From a virus: 64,000 nt of DNA. Below, one piece after another: positions 28,401 to 37,195 of the stretch. A model generated the notes under the pieces. The model ran no database searches and had not been told where the DNA came from. It saw only the letters and a program-made list of their open reading frames with translations. The DNA lies in the IMG/VR virus record IMGVR_UViG_3300020469_000033, positions 1-64,000 of that record. One strand, written 5' to 3'. The translations under genes were made by a program, and so were the position numbers. How positions within the stretch are numbered: the first letter of the stretch is position 1; each line of letters opens with the position of its first letter.

Positions 28401-31400
28401 CATCATTTAGTGGTAGTGGTGCTAATTTATTTGATATTCCACAATCTGCACTTTCTGAAGATTCTCCAAGAATATCAAGTGGTTCAGCAACGGCATCTAT
28501 TTCTCCAAACTTAGGGTTTGTTGTAAATACATCAGCATCTTTTGATGGTGATATTGATGTAAGTGGAACTGTATCTGCATCTATTTTTAGTGGTAGTGGT
28601 GAATCTTTATTTAATATACCTCGTTCAGCAATTACAGATGAAGCATTTAGAATTGTAAGTGGTTCAGTAACTGCATCGGTTCATCCGACTAGAGGATTTG
28701 AAGTAAACTCAACTGGTAGATTTGAAGATGATGTAACTATTAGTGGTAGTGTATTTATTTCATCATCAAATCAAATAAAAGATAATTTAACAAAAATAGT
28801 TACTGTTGGTTCAACTGATGATGGTAACAAATATTTTATAGATGGACAAATACATCCAGATTTATATTTAGTAAGTGGTAGTACATATACATTTGACCAA
28901 TCAGATACATCAAATGAAACTCACCCATTAAAATTTTCTACAACATTAAATGGTATTCATTCTTCTGGAACTGAATATACTTCAAGTGTAACTACTGGTA
29001 GTATTGATGCTGGAAGTGCAGGTTCTCAAGTTAGTATATTAATAACATCAGAAACACCAACTCAACTTTACTACTATTGTTTGAATCATGGTGGTATGGC
29101 TGGGTCAGCTGTTATTAATGTTGTTAATGAATTCCCATACTTAGATTCACGAATTGAAGATAATCTAAGAATAGATGGAACATTAAATGTAACGGAATCA
29201 ATTACTACTCCAAAGATTATAGCTGATGAATTTAGTGGTTCGTTTAGTGGTAGTGGTAGAGATTTATTTGATATTCCATTATCGGCACTTTCCGAAGATG
29301 TAATTCAACGAAGTTTTATAGCTAGTGGTTCTTTTACCGCATCAATTGCACCTGATGAGGGATTTGTAGTAAATACATCTTCATCTCTTCAAGGTGATGT
29401 TGATATATTAGGTGATACTACTATAACTGGTTCTTTAGTAGTTTCATCATCTATTTTATTAGAAAATATACCAACAAGTCGTTCAGTAATAATATCAGAA
29501 AGTAGGTACTTTATAGATGGTGTTGGTAAAGCAACATTTAAAACTATTAAAGATAACCCTTATTATTTTGATTTATCAGATAGTTCTAATGCTGGATTTG
29601 ATTTCAAAATTTCAGAAAATTTAGATGGTACAAATTCTGACAGTGGTTCTCAATACTTTATTAATGTAGTTAGTAGTAGTGTAAATCCTGGTGCTAATGG
29701 AGCTTTCTTAACGATTACCCCATCAGCTAGTGCACCATCACAATTATATTATTACGCAGCACAATCAGAATCATATGGTAATGTATTTAATGTATTAGGT
29801 ACAACTCCAGAAGTAACAACTAACATTCTCAAAGGAGATGTAGATGTAACTGGTAGTTTTGATGTAAGTGAAAAAATAACAGCTAATAAAATAGAAGCTG
29901 ATGAAATTAGTGGTTCATTCTCTGGTTCATTTGTAGGGGATGGTTCTCAATTAACAAATGTACAAGCTGATTTATCACCTGTAATTGCTAGTGGTTCTGC
30001 TACGGCATCGGTTGAGAGTGGAGAATCGTTTGTAGTAACGGCAATAAGTGGTTCAGAATTTAAATCATCTTTAGATGTAAGTGGTAGTGTATCAATAGGA
30101 TTCTTAACTGGAAGTAAAAATTTATCAGTAACTGGTTCGGTTGATATTGCTGAATCTGTAAGTGCATCATTCTTTGTTGGTGATGGTTCTCAATTAACAA
30201 ATGTACAAGCAGCAGCTGCTCCTCTTATCTCAAGTGGTTCTGCTACGGCATCGGTTGCTAGTGGTGATACATTTGTAGTAACTGCACCAACTGGTGGAGC
30301 AGTATTCACTGGTTCAATTGTAACATCTGGTTCAATAACTGTTGGTGGTGGTGGAGTATTTACTGGTGATGGTAGTGGTTTAACAAATATTGATATTGCT
30401 AATTTATCACTAAACGTAACTCAGTTATCAAGTGGTTCAGCAACTGCATCTTTATCGGAAACTGAATTTAAAGTATTTAACGAAACCTCATCAATTGCAG
30501 TAGATTCATCATTTAGTGGTTCAGTTATTATTTCTGAATCTTTAGATGTTGGTGGTATTATTACTGGTGATGGTAGTGGGATTACAAACATTGATATTGC
30601 TAACTTAGCAATTGATTCATCAAAAATATTTACTGGTTCGGTAACTGCATCAGTTGACCCATTAGGTTTCTTTAGAGTTGAAAACTTAGATTCAAATATA
30701 AACTCAGGTTCAGTTAAAGTAGAAATTAGTGGTTCTCTACATGTTTCTCAATCAATAACAGCATCTTTATATAAAGGTGATGGTGGTGGATTATTTAATA
30801 TTCCATTAGATGCACTTGAAGATTTAGAATTAGATAGAATTGTATCTGGTGCTGCTGAAGCAAGAGTAGACCCTACTGCTGGTTTAATCGTAAATAAACC
30901 AATTAGTGGTACATTATTTACTGGTGATGGTGGGGGATTATTTAATATTCCTGCAGAAGCATTAGAAGATTTAGAATTAAATCTTATCATAAGTGGTGGT
31001 ATTAGTGCATCGGTTGATAATATAGAAGGGTTTAGGGTATTTTCTCCAACAAGTGGTTCTACTTTTATTGGTAATATAGAAATACCATCTGGAAGTGGAT
31101 TCTTTAGTGGTAGTGGTGAGGGATTATTTAATATTCCTGCTGATGCTATTGAAGGATTAGACCAAAGTAGAATACTTAGTGGTTCTGTAACCGCATCGGT
31201 TACTCCTGATGATGGATTCGTAGTTAGGTCAATAGATAGTGGTTCAACATTTTTCGGAGATGTAACCTTCCAAAACGATGTAAGTGCATCTAAGATAACT
31301 GTAACGGATGAAATATTCTCACCAAGAATTACATCATCATTCGTAGGTTCATACCAAGGTGAAAATGTTGGTATAGATGTACCTGATGATTTAGATATTT

Positions 31401-34400
31401 TAGTATTTGATGCAGATGCAAACAAATTTAGACCTGTAACACAATTTGGTGATACTGCTGTATTCCCATTCTCAGATGTAACTCAGGTAACATTCCAACA
31501 CAATTTCGCTATTGATTATCCAGTAGTTCAAATTTATGAAACTGGTTCAAATGGACAGATTATTCCACAAGCAATAGAATCAATCGATAGTTCATCGGTT
31601 AGAGTAACATTTAGTGGATTGACAAGTGGACAAGCAGTAATTGGTACTGGTGGTAGATTAGCAGGATTTGTACAAGGTAGTGATGTAGTAGGTTCAGTAT
31701 TATCAGCATCATATGCTAGAAACGCTGATTTAGCTCAAACTGCATCAAACTTATTTGGATTCGATTCGGCATCTCTTGCTGAGATTGCTAATTTAGATAA
31801 CTATATACAAAATGACCAAACGGCTTCAATGACTGTACTTTCAGCATCATATGCTGAAACTGCTTCATTCGCCGTAAACGCTGGTGATTTTAATACTGAT
31901 AACTTTGTAAGAACTGACCAAACGGCATCGATGACTGTACTTTCAGCATCATACGCTCTTTCAGCATCTTATGCTATAAACGCTGTATCTGCTGAAGATT
32001 ATGTAAGAAATGACCAAACGGCATCGATGACTGTACTTTCAGCATCTTATGCAGCAACTGCTTCATTCGCTTTAAATGCTGGTGATTTCTTAGGAGAAAA
32101 TTTCTTACCAAATACTGGTACTGGTTCATTTGTTGGAAGATTTGAAGTAAGTGGTAGTTTAGTATCATCTGGTAGTACACAATTTGTAGGATTACAAACT
32201 GGTAGTTCAGATACAGTTTTAGTTATTGATGAATCAACTGGAAAAGTTTTCAAAAGAGATGTAACTGCTGTAAGTGGTACATCTGGTACTGGTGGTACAT
32301 CGGGTTCTTCTGGTAGTAGTGGTACTACTGGAACGGCTGGTTCATCTGGTTCAAGTGGAACTTCTGGAACTGCTGGTACAAGTGGTAGTAGTGGAACTGC
32401 TGGAACAAGTGGTACTGCTGGTACTTCTGGTTCAAGTGGAACAGGTGGTAGTAGTGGGACAAGTGGTAGTAGTGGAACCGCTGGAACAAGTGGTAGTAGT
32501 GGAACTTCAGGTTCATCTGGTACTTCTGGTTCAAGTGGAAGTAGTGGTACTTCTGGTTCATCGGGTACTTCTGGAACAAGTGGAACGAGTGGTAGTAGTG
32601 GAACTTCAGGAACGTCTGGAACATCTGGTTCTTCCGGCTCAAGTGGTTCTTCTGGAAGTAGTGGTACATCTGGTACTGCTGGTACATCAGGTTCAACTGG
32701 TACATCTGGAACATCAGGTTCGTCTGGAACGAGTGGTACATCTGGTACTGCTGGTAGAGAAGGTGGAGCTTTGTTCATTGTTAGAACACCAGGTGGAAAC
32801 AATTATACAATAGATGGATATAGTGGAAACCAACCATCATTAACTCTTGTAAGGGGTGAATTATATTACTTTGATGTTTCAAATGTAAGTTCATCACATC
32901 CATTTGCATTAAGATTAGAATCTGGTGATAATACAACTGTGCCTGGTACAACAAATAATGATGCAGGAGCTGGAGTTCATAGTACTTCTACTTTAATAGA
33001 ATATAGAGTTCCTGAAAATGCTCCTAATAACATATATTACCAATGTAGTGTTCATGGTTCAATGCTTGGAACAATAAACATTGTTGATAAATACGGAACA
33101 TCAGGTACATCTGGTTCAAGTGGAACTTCAGGCTCATCTGGTACGGGAGGTTCTTCTGGAACATCAGGTTCATCTGGTTCAAGTGGTATAAGTGGAAGTA
33201 GTGGAACTTCGGGTACATCTGGTTCAAGCGGAAGTAGTGGTAGTGGAGGTACATCCGGTTCATCGGGTTCATCTGGTTCAAGTGGAAGTAGTGGTACAAG
33301 CGGAACAAGTGGAAGTTCTGGTACAAGTGGTACAAGCGGAAGTTCTGGTTCAAGTGGTTCTTCTGGAAGTAGTGGAACAAGCGGAAGTAGTGGAAGTAGT
33401 GGTACGAGTGGACAAGAAGGTTCTTCAGGTTCAGCTGGTACTTCTGGTTCATCGGGTACTTCTGGTTCTTCTGGTTCGACAGGTACTAATGGTACATCAG
33501 GTACTTCTGGAACAAGTGGAACAAGTGGAGCAGAAGGTTCATCAGGTTCGGCTGGTACATCTGGAACTTCAGGTACAAACGGAACATCAGGTTCATCTGG
33601 AACAAGTGGAAGTAGTGGTACAAGTGGTACTTCTGGAACAAGCGGAACAACTGGAACTTCTGGAACAAGTGGAACGTCTGGTAGTGGAGGTTCAGCAGGT
33701 ACATCGGGTACATCTGGAACTTCTGGAACAACTGGTTCTGAAGGAACTTCTGGTACATCTGGAACGAGTGGTAGTAGTGGAACAAGTGGTTCTGATGGAA
33801 CGAGTGGTAGTAGTGGAACTTCTGGTACATCTGGAACGAGTGGTAGTAGTGGGACAAGTGGTTCAGCAGGTACATCGGGTACATCTGGTTCTAATGGAAC
33901 AAGTGGTTCAGCTGGTACTTCTGGTACAACTGGTACATCAGGTACATCAGCTGAGGGAAGTAGTGGAACGGCTGGTACTTCTGGAACAAGCGGAACAACT
34001 GGAACTTCAGGTTCAGCAGGAACAAGTGGTACATCTGCTGAAGGAAGTAGTGGTACATCAGGTACATCTGGAACAAGTGGAAGTAGTGGTACAAGCGGAA
34101 CAAGTGGAACATCAGGTTCTTCTGGTACATCCGCAGAGGGAAGTAGTGGAACAAGTGGAACTTCTGGAACAACTGGAACAAGCGGAACAACTGGAACAAG
34201 TGGTAGTTCTGGTACATCAGCTGAAGGGAGTAGTGGAACATCAGGTACATCAGGTACAAATGGTACTAGCGGAAGTAGTGGGACAAGTGGTTCGGCAGGT
34301 TCGTCTGGTACAAGTGGAACTTCAGGTTCTTCTGGTGTAGATGGAACATTCTTCGGTTCATCTGGTTCAAGTGGAACCGCAGGTTCATCGGGTACTTCTG

Positions 34401-36253
34401 GATTAGGAAGTGATGGTACATCTGGAACAACTGGATTAGATGGAACGTTCTTTGGAAGTAGTGGTACTTCTGGAACATCTGGAACCAGCGGTAGTAGTGG
34501 CTCATCTGGTACTGCTGGCTCTTCAGGTACAACTGGTACATCGGGTATTGATGGAGAAAATGGAGCTAATGGTACAAATGGTACTTCGGGTTCATCTGGA
34601 CAAGATGGAACTAACTTTGGTACTGCTGGAACTTCTGGAACGAGTGGTACAACTGGAACATCAGGTTCTTCTGGTACAACTGGAACTTCAGGTTCTTCTG
34701 GTTTAGATGGAACTAATTTTGGTACGGCTGGTACTTCTGGTACGAGTGGAGCAGGTACATCTGGTACAAGCGGTGAGAGTGGTAGTAGTGGGACAAGTGG
34801 TACAACTGGTACATCAGGTGTTGATGGAACATTCTTCGGTTCATCAGGTACGGCTGGTACTTCTGGTACTTCTGGTGCTGGAACATCAGGTAGTAGTGGG
34901 GTAAGTGGAACGAGTGGAACAAGCGGACAAGATGGAACATTCTTTGGTTCAGCTGGTTCATCTGGAACAACTGGTACTGGTGGTTCATCTGGCTCATCTG
35001 GTACTTCATCAACTGCTGGTACATCGGGTACAACTGGTACTTCAGGTTCTTCTGGACAAGATGGAACATTCTTTGGAAGTAGTGGTACACATGGTACTTC
35101 GGGAACTTCAGGTTCAACAGGTACCGCTGGTACTGCTGGTACTGGAGGTTCATCAGGTACTTCTGGAACAACTGGTACAAGTGGTATTGATGGAACTTTC
35201 TTTGGTTCATCTGGTTCTTCTGGTACGCGTGGTACGAGTGGAGAAAGTGGAACATCTGGTGTAAGTGGAACTGCTGGTTCATCAGGTACTTCTGGACAAG
35301 ATGGTACTTTATTCGGAAGTAGTGGTTCAAGCGGTACAAGTGGAATAAGTGGTTCTTCTGGTACGAGTGGAGAAAGTGGTTCAGCTGGAACATCAGGTAC
35401 TTCTGGACAAGATGGTACTTTATTTGGAAGTAGTGGTAGTAGTGGTACGAGAGGTACTGCGGGTTCATCGGGTTCGTCTGGTACTGCATCAACGGCTGGT
35501 TCATCTGGAACGGCTGGTACATCTGGTACAAGTGGTTTAGATGGTACTTTATTCGGAAGTAGTGGTAGTAGTGGAACAGGTGGAACTTCTGGTTCTTCGG
35601 GTACATCGGGTATAACTGGAGAGGGTGGTTCATCAGGTTCGTCTGGTACTGCTGGTACATCTGGTTTAGATGGTACTTTATTTGGAAGTAGTGGTACGAG
35701 TGGTACAAGTGGAACTTCTGGTTCATCAGGTGAAACTGGTTCTTCGGGCTCATCTGGTACATCTGGTTCAAGTGGATTATTAAATGTAGATAATGATGCA
35801 GAAGATAGAGTTGTTACTATGGAAGGTGATGGAACTGCAAATGCAGAAGCTAATTTAACATTCAATGGTAATTTATTAGATGTAACTGGTGATTTAGATG
35901 TAAGTGATGCTACATTCTCTACAAGATTCCACGAAAACTACTACGATATAGGTAATTCAAGTGGAACAACAAATATAGATTTAACTGAAGGTAACAACTT
36001 TAGAATCAATAGAACTGGTAGTATAACAATTTCTCTTTCAAACGCACCAACAGGCCCTCGTGCAATTGGATTTACATTGGTGTTGGAAGATGGAAGTGGT
36101 GGTACTGCAACTGTAAGTTGGCCTGGTATAATACAATGGGCTAATGGAGCAGCACCAACACTAACAGCAAATGGAAAAGATATATTAGTATTCTATACTT
36201 ATGATGGGGGGAGTACATATTATGGATTCCTAAGTGCAAACAATGTAAGTTAA
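25496..36253 (+). CDS. Giant fibre protein with collagen-like tracts, 3585 aa
   Basis: Residues 1-70 (LSGKVKV..., NRYEYLRLNEAEPNLGVP, ALVASDADGNRLFVT) match the N-terminal domain of marine phage fibre proteins. Residues about 80-1895 hold about 21 copies of an FSGSGxxLFxIPxSAL module alternating with SGSVTASV...GFxV strands. Three cupredoxin-like domains lie at about 1099-1212, 1336-1437 and 2425-2534. Four DQTASMTVLSASYA units span about 2100-2200. Gly-Xaa-Ser/Thr triplet tracts span about 2261-2420 and 2534-3427. A globular end of about 155 residues closes the protein. The triplet tracts probably make a trimeric collagen-like shaft; the C-terminal domain would then be the tip. The ligand is unknown. 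Confidence 0.9.
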   Translation: MSQLLSGKVKVIRPSDVSENRYEYLRLNEAEPNLGVPESGSLSSGSIALVASDADGNRLFVTTLQLEQVTGSFSGSFSGDGSELNNLPEAVRLLSGSASASISPNTGFLVNVSSSFDGDVDVDGDVRVTGDLIVDNRIVARELIVEIISSSVIFSSGSNIFGDELTDKQEFTGSVGITGSLEINGDTNVTGGFSVEGTSSLSDTIIVGITELSGSTFASGTIELNSGSFFSGSGEGLFNIPKSALAPDALVTPIIATGSVSASVDDSGFFRVFGSSSVTTELSGSLLVSGNIELNSGSSFSGSGENLFNIPRTALTDDAFDSSRIVTGSVTASLDPSGVFKVESTGSVKSEFSGSIFVSGAVQLNSGSIFSGSGANLFDIPRSALTEDALETNLIISGSVTASVSPDTGFVVNSLDSGSTFTGSIFLSSGSFISGSGEKLFNVPLAALSDDAQDAVEAVLAFEAGLLATGSVTASVSDADGFVVKSEASGSTFSGSLRLSSGSIFSGSGAELFDIPKSALTEDALITNNIRSGSVTASVSPNFGLVVESELSGSTFTGSVFLSSGSFFSGSGEQLFNIPRTALTDDALISNLISTGSVTASVSTDGFFRVQSTASVTTELSGSVFVSGAVQLNSGSKYSGSGEDLFDIPFSALSNDAQESIEALVSREAVFIGTGSVTASTDDNVFRVTSIDSGSIFSGSVQLSSGSVFSGSGAELFDIPKSALVEDALISNLITTGSVTASVLPDGTFKVFGTGSVKSEFSGSVSITETLDVPKIIADEITGSFSGSFSGDGSDLNNIPQSALSEDAVRIASGSATASISPNLGFVVNTSASIQGDLTIDNDLTVVGRITANEIFTDFISSSIIYSSGSNIFGDNTGSDKQTLFGDTSIFGNLTSSKFISSSGFVGDGSGLFNIPQSALSEDAPLISSGSVTASVSPNFGFVVKSVESGSIFSGSLFVSGNVQLDVSSSFSGSGANLFDIPQSALSEDSPRISSGSATASISPNLGFVVNTSASFDGDIDVSGTVSASIFSGSGESLFNIPRSAITDEAFRIVSGSVTASVHPTRGFEVNSTGRFEDDVTISGSVFISSSNQIKDNLTKIVTVGSTDDGNKYFIDGQIHPDLYLVSGSTYTFDQSDTSNETHPLKFSTTLNGIHSSGTEYTSSVTTGSIDAGSAGSQVSILITSETPTQLYYYCLNHGGMAGSAVINVVNEFPYLDSRIEDNLRIDGTLNVTESITTPKIIADEFSGSFSGSGRDLFDIPLSALSEDVIQRSFIASGSFTASIAPDEGFVVNTSSSLQGDVDILGDTTITGSLVVSSSILLENIPTSRSVIISESRYFIDGVGKATFKTIKDNPYYFDLSDSSNAGFDFKISENLDGTNSDSGSQYFINVVSSSVNPGANGAFLTITPSASAPSQLYYYAAQSESYGNVFNVLGTTPEVTTNILKGDVDVTGSFDVSEKITANKIEADEISGSFSGSFVGDGSQLTNVQADLSPVIASGSATASVESGESFVVTAISGSEFKSSLDVSGSVSIGFLTGSKNLSVTGSVDIAESVSASFFVGDGSQLTNVQAAAAPLISSGSATASVASGDTFVVTAPTGGAVFTGSIVTSGSITVGGGGVFTGDGSGLTNIDIANLSLNVTQLSSGSATASLSETEFKVFNETSSIAVDSSFSGSVIISESLDVGGIITGDGSGITNIDIANLAIDSSKIFTGSVTASVDPLGFFRVENLDSNINSGSVKVEISGSLHVSQSITASLYKGDGGGLFNIPLDALEDLELDRIVSGAAEARVDPTAGLIVNKPISGTLFTGDGGGLFNIPAEALEDLELNLIISGGISASVDNIEGFRVFSPTSGSTFIGNIEIPSGSGFFSGSGEGLFNIPADAIEGLDQSRILSGSVTASVTPDDGFVVRSIDSGSTFFGDVTFQNDVSASKITVTDEIFSPRITSSFVGSYQGENVGIDVPDDLDILVFDADANKFRPVTQFGDTAVFPFSDVTQVTFQHNFAIDYPVVQIYETGSNGQIIPQAIESIDSSSVRVTFSGLTSGQAVIGTGGRLAGFVQGSDVVGSVLSASYARNADLAQTASNLFGFDSASLAEIANLDNYIQNDQTASMTVLSASYAETASFAVNAGDFNTDNFVRTDQTASMTVLSASYALSASYAINAVSAEDYVRNDQTASMTVLSASYAATASFALNAGDFLGENFLPNTGTGSFVGRFEVSGSLVSSGSTQFVGLQTGSSDTVLVIDESTGKVFKRDVTAVSGTSGTGGTSGSSGSSGTTGTAGSSGSSGTSGTAGTSGSSGTAGTSGTAGTSGSSGTGGSSGTSGSSGTAGTSGSSGTSGSSGTSGSSGSSGTSGSSGTSGTSGTSGSSGTSGTSGTSGSSGSSGSSGSSGTSGTAGTSGSTGTSGTSGSSGTSGTSGTAGREGGALFIVRTPGGNNYTIDGYSGNQPSLTLVRGELYYFDVSNVSSSHPFALRLESGDNTTVPGTTNNDAGAGVHSTSTLIEYRVPENAPNNIYYQCSVHGSMLGTINIVDKYGTSGTSGSSGTSGSSGTGGSSGTSGSSGSSGISGSSGTSGTSGSSGSSGSGGTSGSSGSSGSSGSSGTSGTSGSSGTSGTSGSSGSSGSSGSSGTSGSSGSSGTSGQEGSSGSAGTSGSSGTSGSSGSTGTNGTSGTSGTSGTSGAEGSSGSAGTSGTSGTNGTSGSSGTSGSSGTSGTSGTSGTTGTSGTSGTSGSGGSAGTSGTSGTSGTTGSEGTSGTSGTSGSSGTSGSDGTSGSSGTSGTSGTSGSSGTSGSAGTSGTSGSNGTSGSAGTSGTTGTSGTSAEGSSGTAGTSGTSGTTGTSGSAGTSGTSAEGSSGTSGTSGTSGSSGTSGTSGTSGSSGTSAEGSSGTSGTSGTTGTSGTTGTSGSSGTSAEGSSGTSGTSGTNGTSGSSGTSGSAGSSGTSGTSGSSGVDGTFFGSSGSSGTAGSSGTSGLGSDGTSGTTGLDGTFFGSSGTSGTSGTSGSSGSSGTAGSSGTTGTSGIDGENGANGTNGTSGSSGQDGTNFGTAGTSGTSGTTGTSGSSGTTGTSGSSGLDGTNFGTAGTSGTSGAGTSGTSGESGSSGTSGTTGTSGVDGTFFGSSGTAGTSGTSGAGTSGSSGVSGTSGTSGQDGTFFGSAGSSGTTGTGGSSGSSGTSSTAGTSGTTGTSGSSGQDGTFFGSSGTHGTSGTSGSTGTAGTAGTGGSSGTSGTTGTSGIDGTFFGSSGSSGTRGTSGESGTSGVSGTAGSSGTSGQDGTLFGSSGSSGTSGISGSSGTSGESGSAGTSGTSGQDGTLFGSSGSSGTRGTAGSSGSSGTASTAGSSGTAGTSGTSGLDGTLFGSSGSSGTGGTSGSSGTSGITGEGGSSGSSGTAGTSGLDGTLFGSSGTSGTSGTSGSSGETGSSGSSGTSGSSGLLNVDNDAEDRVVTMEGDGTANAEANLTFNGNLLDVTGDLDVSDATFSTRFHENYYDIGNSSGTTNIDLTEGNNFRINRTGSITISLSNAPTGPRAIGFTLVLEDGSGGTATVSWPGIIQWANGAAPTLTANGKDILVFYTYDGGSTYYGFLSANNVS
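28800..29125 (+). other. Cupredoxin-like domain with complete ligand set
   Basis: Residues about 1100-1212. His1143 (in THPLKF), Cys1195, His1198 and Met1201 (YYYCLNHGGM) reproduce the His...Cys-x2-His-x2-Met ligand arrangement of type-1 copper sites of the amicyanin class. Confidence 0.6.
29500..29800 (+). other. Cupredoxin-like domain, ligands lost
   Basis: Residues about 1336-1437 align with the neighbouring domain, but the HPL position reads FDF and the YYYCxxHxxM segment reads YYYAAQSESY, so all four putative copper ligands are absent. Confidence 0.6.
32276..32757 (+). repeat. Collagen-like Gly-Xaa-Ser tract 1
   Basis: About 160 residues of uninterrupted Gly triplets (GTS, GSS, GTA, GTG). 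Codons for Gly, Ser and Thr are mixed, so the DNA is not a simple tandem repeat. Confidence 0.9.
32767..33090 (+). other. Cupredoxin-like domain between collagen tracts
   Basis: Residues about 2425-2534 separate two triplet tracts. His2468 (SSHPF), Cys2517, His2520 and Met2523 (YYQCSVHGSM) give the same ligand pattern as the intact domain upstream. Confidence 0.65.
33096..35775 (+). repeat. Collagen-like Gly-Xaa-Ser/Thr tract 2 with regular interruptions
   Basis: About 890 residues of Gly triplets without proline. Four SAEGSSG breaks occur at about 33950-34240, and twelve GxDGT(F/N/L)FG interruptions occur between about 34334 and 35670, usually 100-135 nt apart. Each of the latter inserts one residue between glycines. 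Confidence 0.9.
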
Positions 36254-36262
36254 TGAATAGTT

Positions 36263-37189
36263 ATGAGTATAGCAAGACGTTTAATTTCAATAGAAGCAGG
36301 ACAAGTGAGACCTTTTAAATTTACAATACAAACTGGAGGAGCAAATACACAATTTGAGTTGCCCCTAACTTCACCTGGTGGAAAACAACCTAATATAGTT
36401 GTTGACTGGGGTGATAGTAGTGGTACAACTACAATATTACAAACTCTTGATTCTGGTAGATTCCATACATATTCAACTGCTGGTACTTATCAAATTATAA
36501 TTAGTGGATATTGTCCAGGTTTTAATGTGAATAACAATTCATCATATAAAGGATTATATCGTTCAGTTGATGATTGGGGAGGTATTGATTTTGAACAAAT
36601 TGACTTTTTTGGATGTATTAATTTAACAACAATCCCATCAGATGTTTCTAATAATGCAACCTTAAACGAAGGATTAAATACTGTACTTAGATTTAACTCT
36701 ACATTTAGACAAACTGGAATAACAATAATTCCAAATGGTTTATTTGATTTTTCATCAAATGTTACTTCTTTTGTTAATACATTCGTATTTTGTACTGGAA
36801 TTTCATCGATACCAAGTGGATTATTTGATAATAATACAAATGTAACATCTTTTTCTGGTACATTCAATGCATGTTTAACTTTAACATCAATACCAAGTGG
36901 ATTATTTGATAACAATACACAAGTTGTAAACTTTGAATCAGTATTTAGGAATTGTAGGTCAATAACCGCAATTCCATCAAACTTTTTTAGTAACAACCAA
37001 TCGGTTACAACATTCTCTAATGCATTTAATATGGCAACAACAGCTAACTCATTAGGTGGAGCAACTCCAACTGATACACCAAGTGGTGATGAAATTTTTG
37101 AAAGAACTCCAACACCTATTGGTACTGATTGTTTTGCATTTTGTAGTGGTTTAACTAATTTTGGTTCGATACCAGCAACATTTAAATAA
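36263..37189 (+). CDS. BspA-like (DUF285-type) repeat protein
   Basis: The 308-residue product starts with a PKD-like segment of about 90 residues (NIVVDWGDSSGTTTI, then FHTYSTAGTYQIIISG). From about residue 120 it carries about five repeats of 24 residues built on TSFxxTFxxCxxLTSIPSGLFDNNTN. That pattern is typical of the BspA/DUF285 leucine-rich-like surface repeats found in Bacteroidota, mycoplasmas and some phages. It lies between two giant fibre genes and just before a tail-fibre chaperone gene, so it is probably a fibre-tip or receptor-binding component. It starts 9 nt after the preceding stop. The family call is good; the ligand is not known. Confidence 0.8.
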   Translation: MSIARRLISIEAGQVRPFKFTIQTGGANTQFELPLTSPGGKQPNIVVDWGDSSGTTTILQTLDSGRFHTYSTAGTYQIIISGYCPGFNVNNNSSYKGLYRSVDDWGGIDFEQIDFFGCINLTTIPSDVSNNATLNEGLNTVLRFNSTFRQTGITIIPNGLFDFSSNVTSFVNTFVFCTGISSIPSGLFDNNTNVTSFSGTFNACLTLTSIPSGLFDNNTQVVNFESVFRNCRSITAIPSNFFSNNQSVTTFSNAFNMATTANSLGGATPTDTPSGDEIFERTPTPIGTDCFAFCSGLTNFGSIPATFK

Positions 37190-37195
37190 AATATT

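Larger units (their letters stand above)
25720..31180 (+). repeat. LFNIPxSAL fibre repeats (about 21 copies)
   Basis: Repeats of about 70-100 residues with FSGSGxxLF(N/D)IPxSALxxDA followed by SGS(V/A)TASV. Later copies degrade to GDGSQLTNVQ and GDGSGLTNID forms. The same module appears once or twice in the N-terminal part of the fibre gene at 38387. Confidence 0.85.

Noticed and set aside
33192-34340. Plus-strand shadow frames of Val/Leu/Gln/Glu over the triplet tracts
   Set aside because: They are alternative readings of the same constrained codons and have no recognisable protein features.
33052-35865. Long minus-strand open frame rich in Pro, Val and Glu opposite the triplet tract, and similar ones near 32047-32802 and 39760-40506
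   Set aside because: It is the mirror of Gly/Ser/Thr codons, which never give stops in those frames. It has no ribosome-binding site, promoter or non-repetitive sequence.
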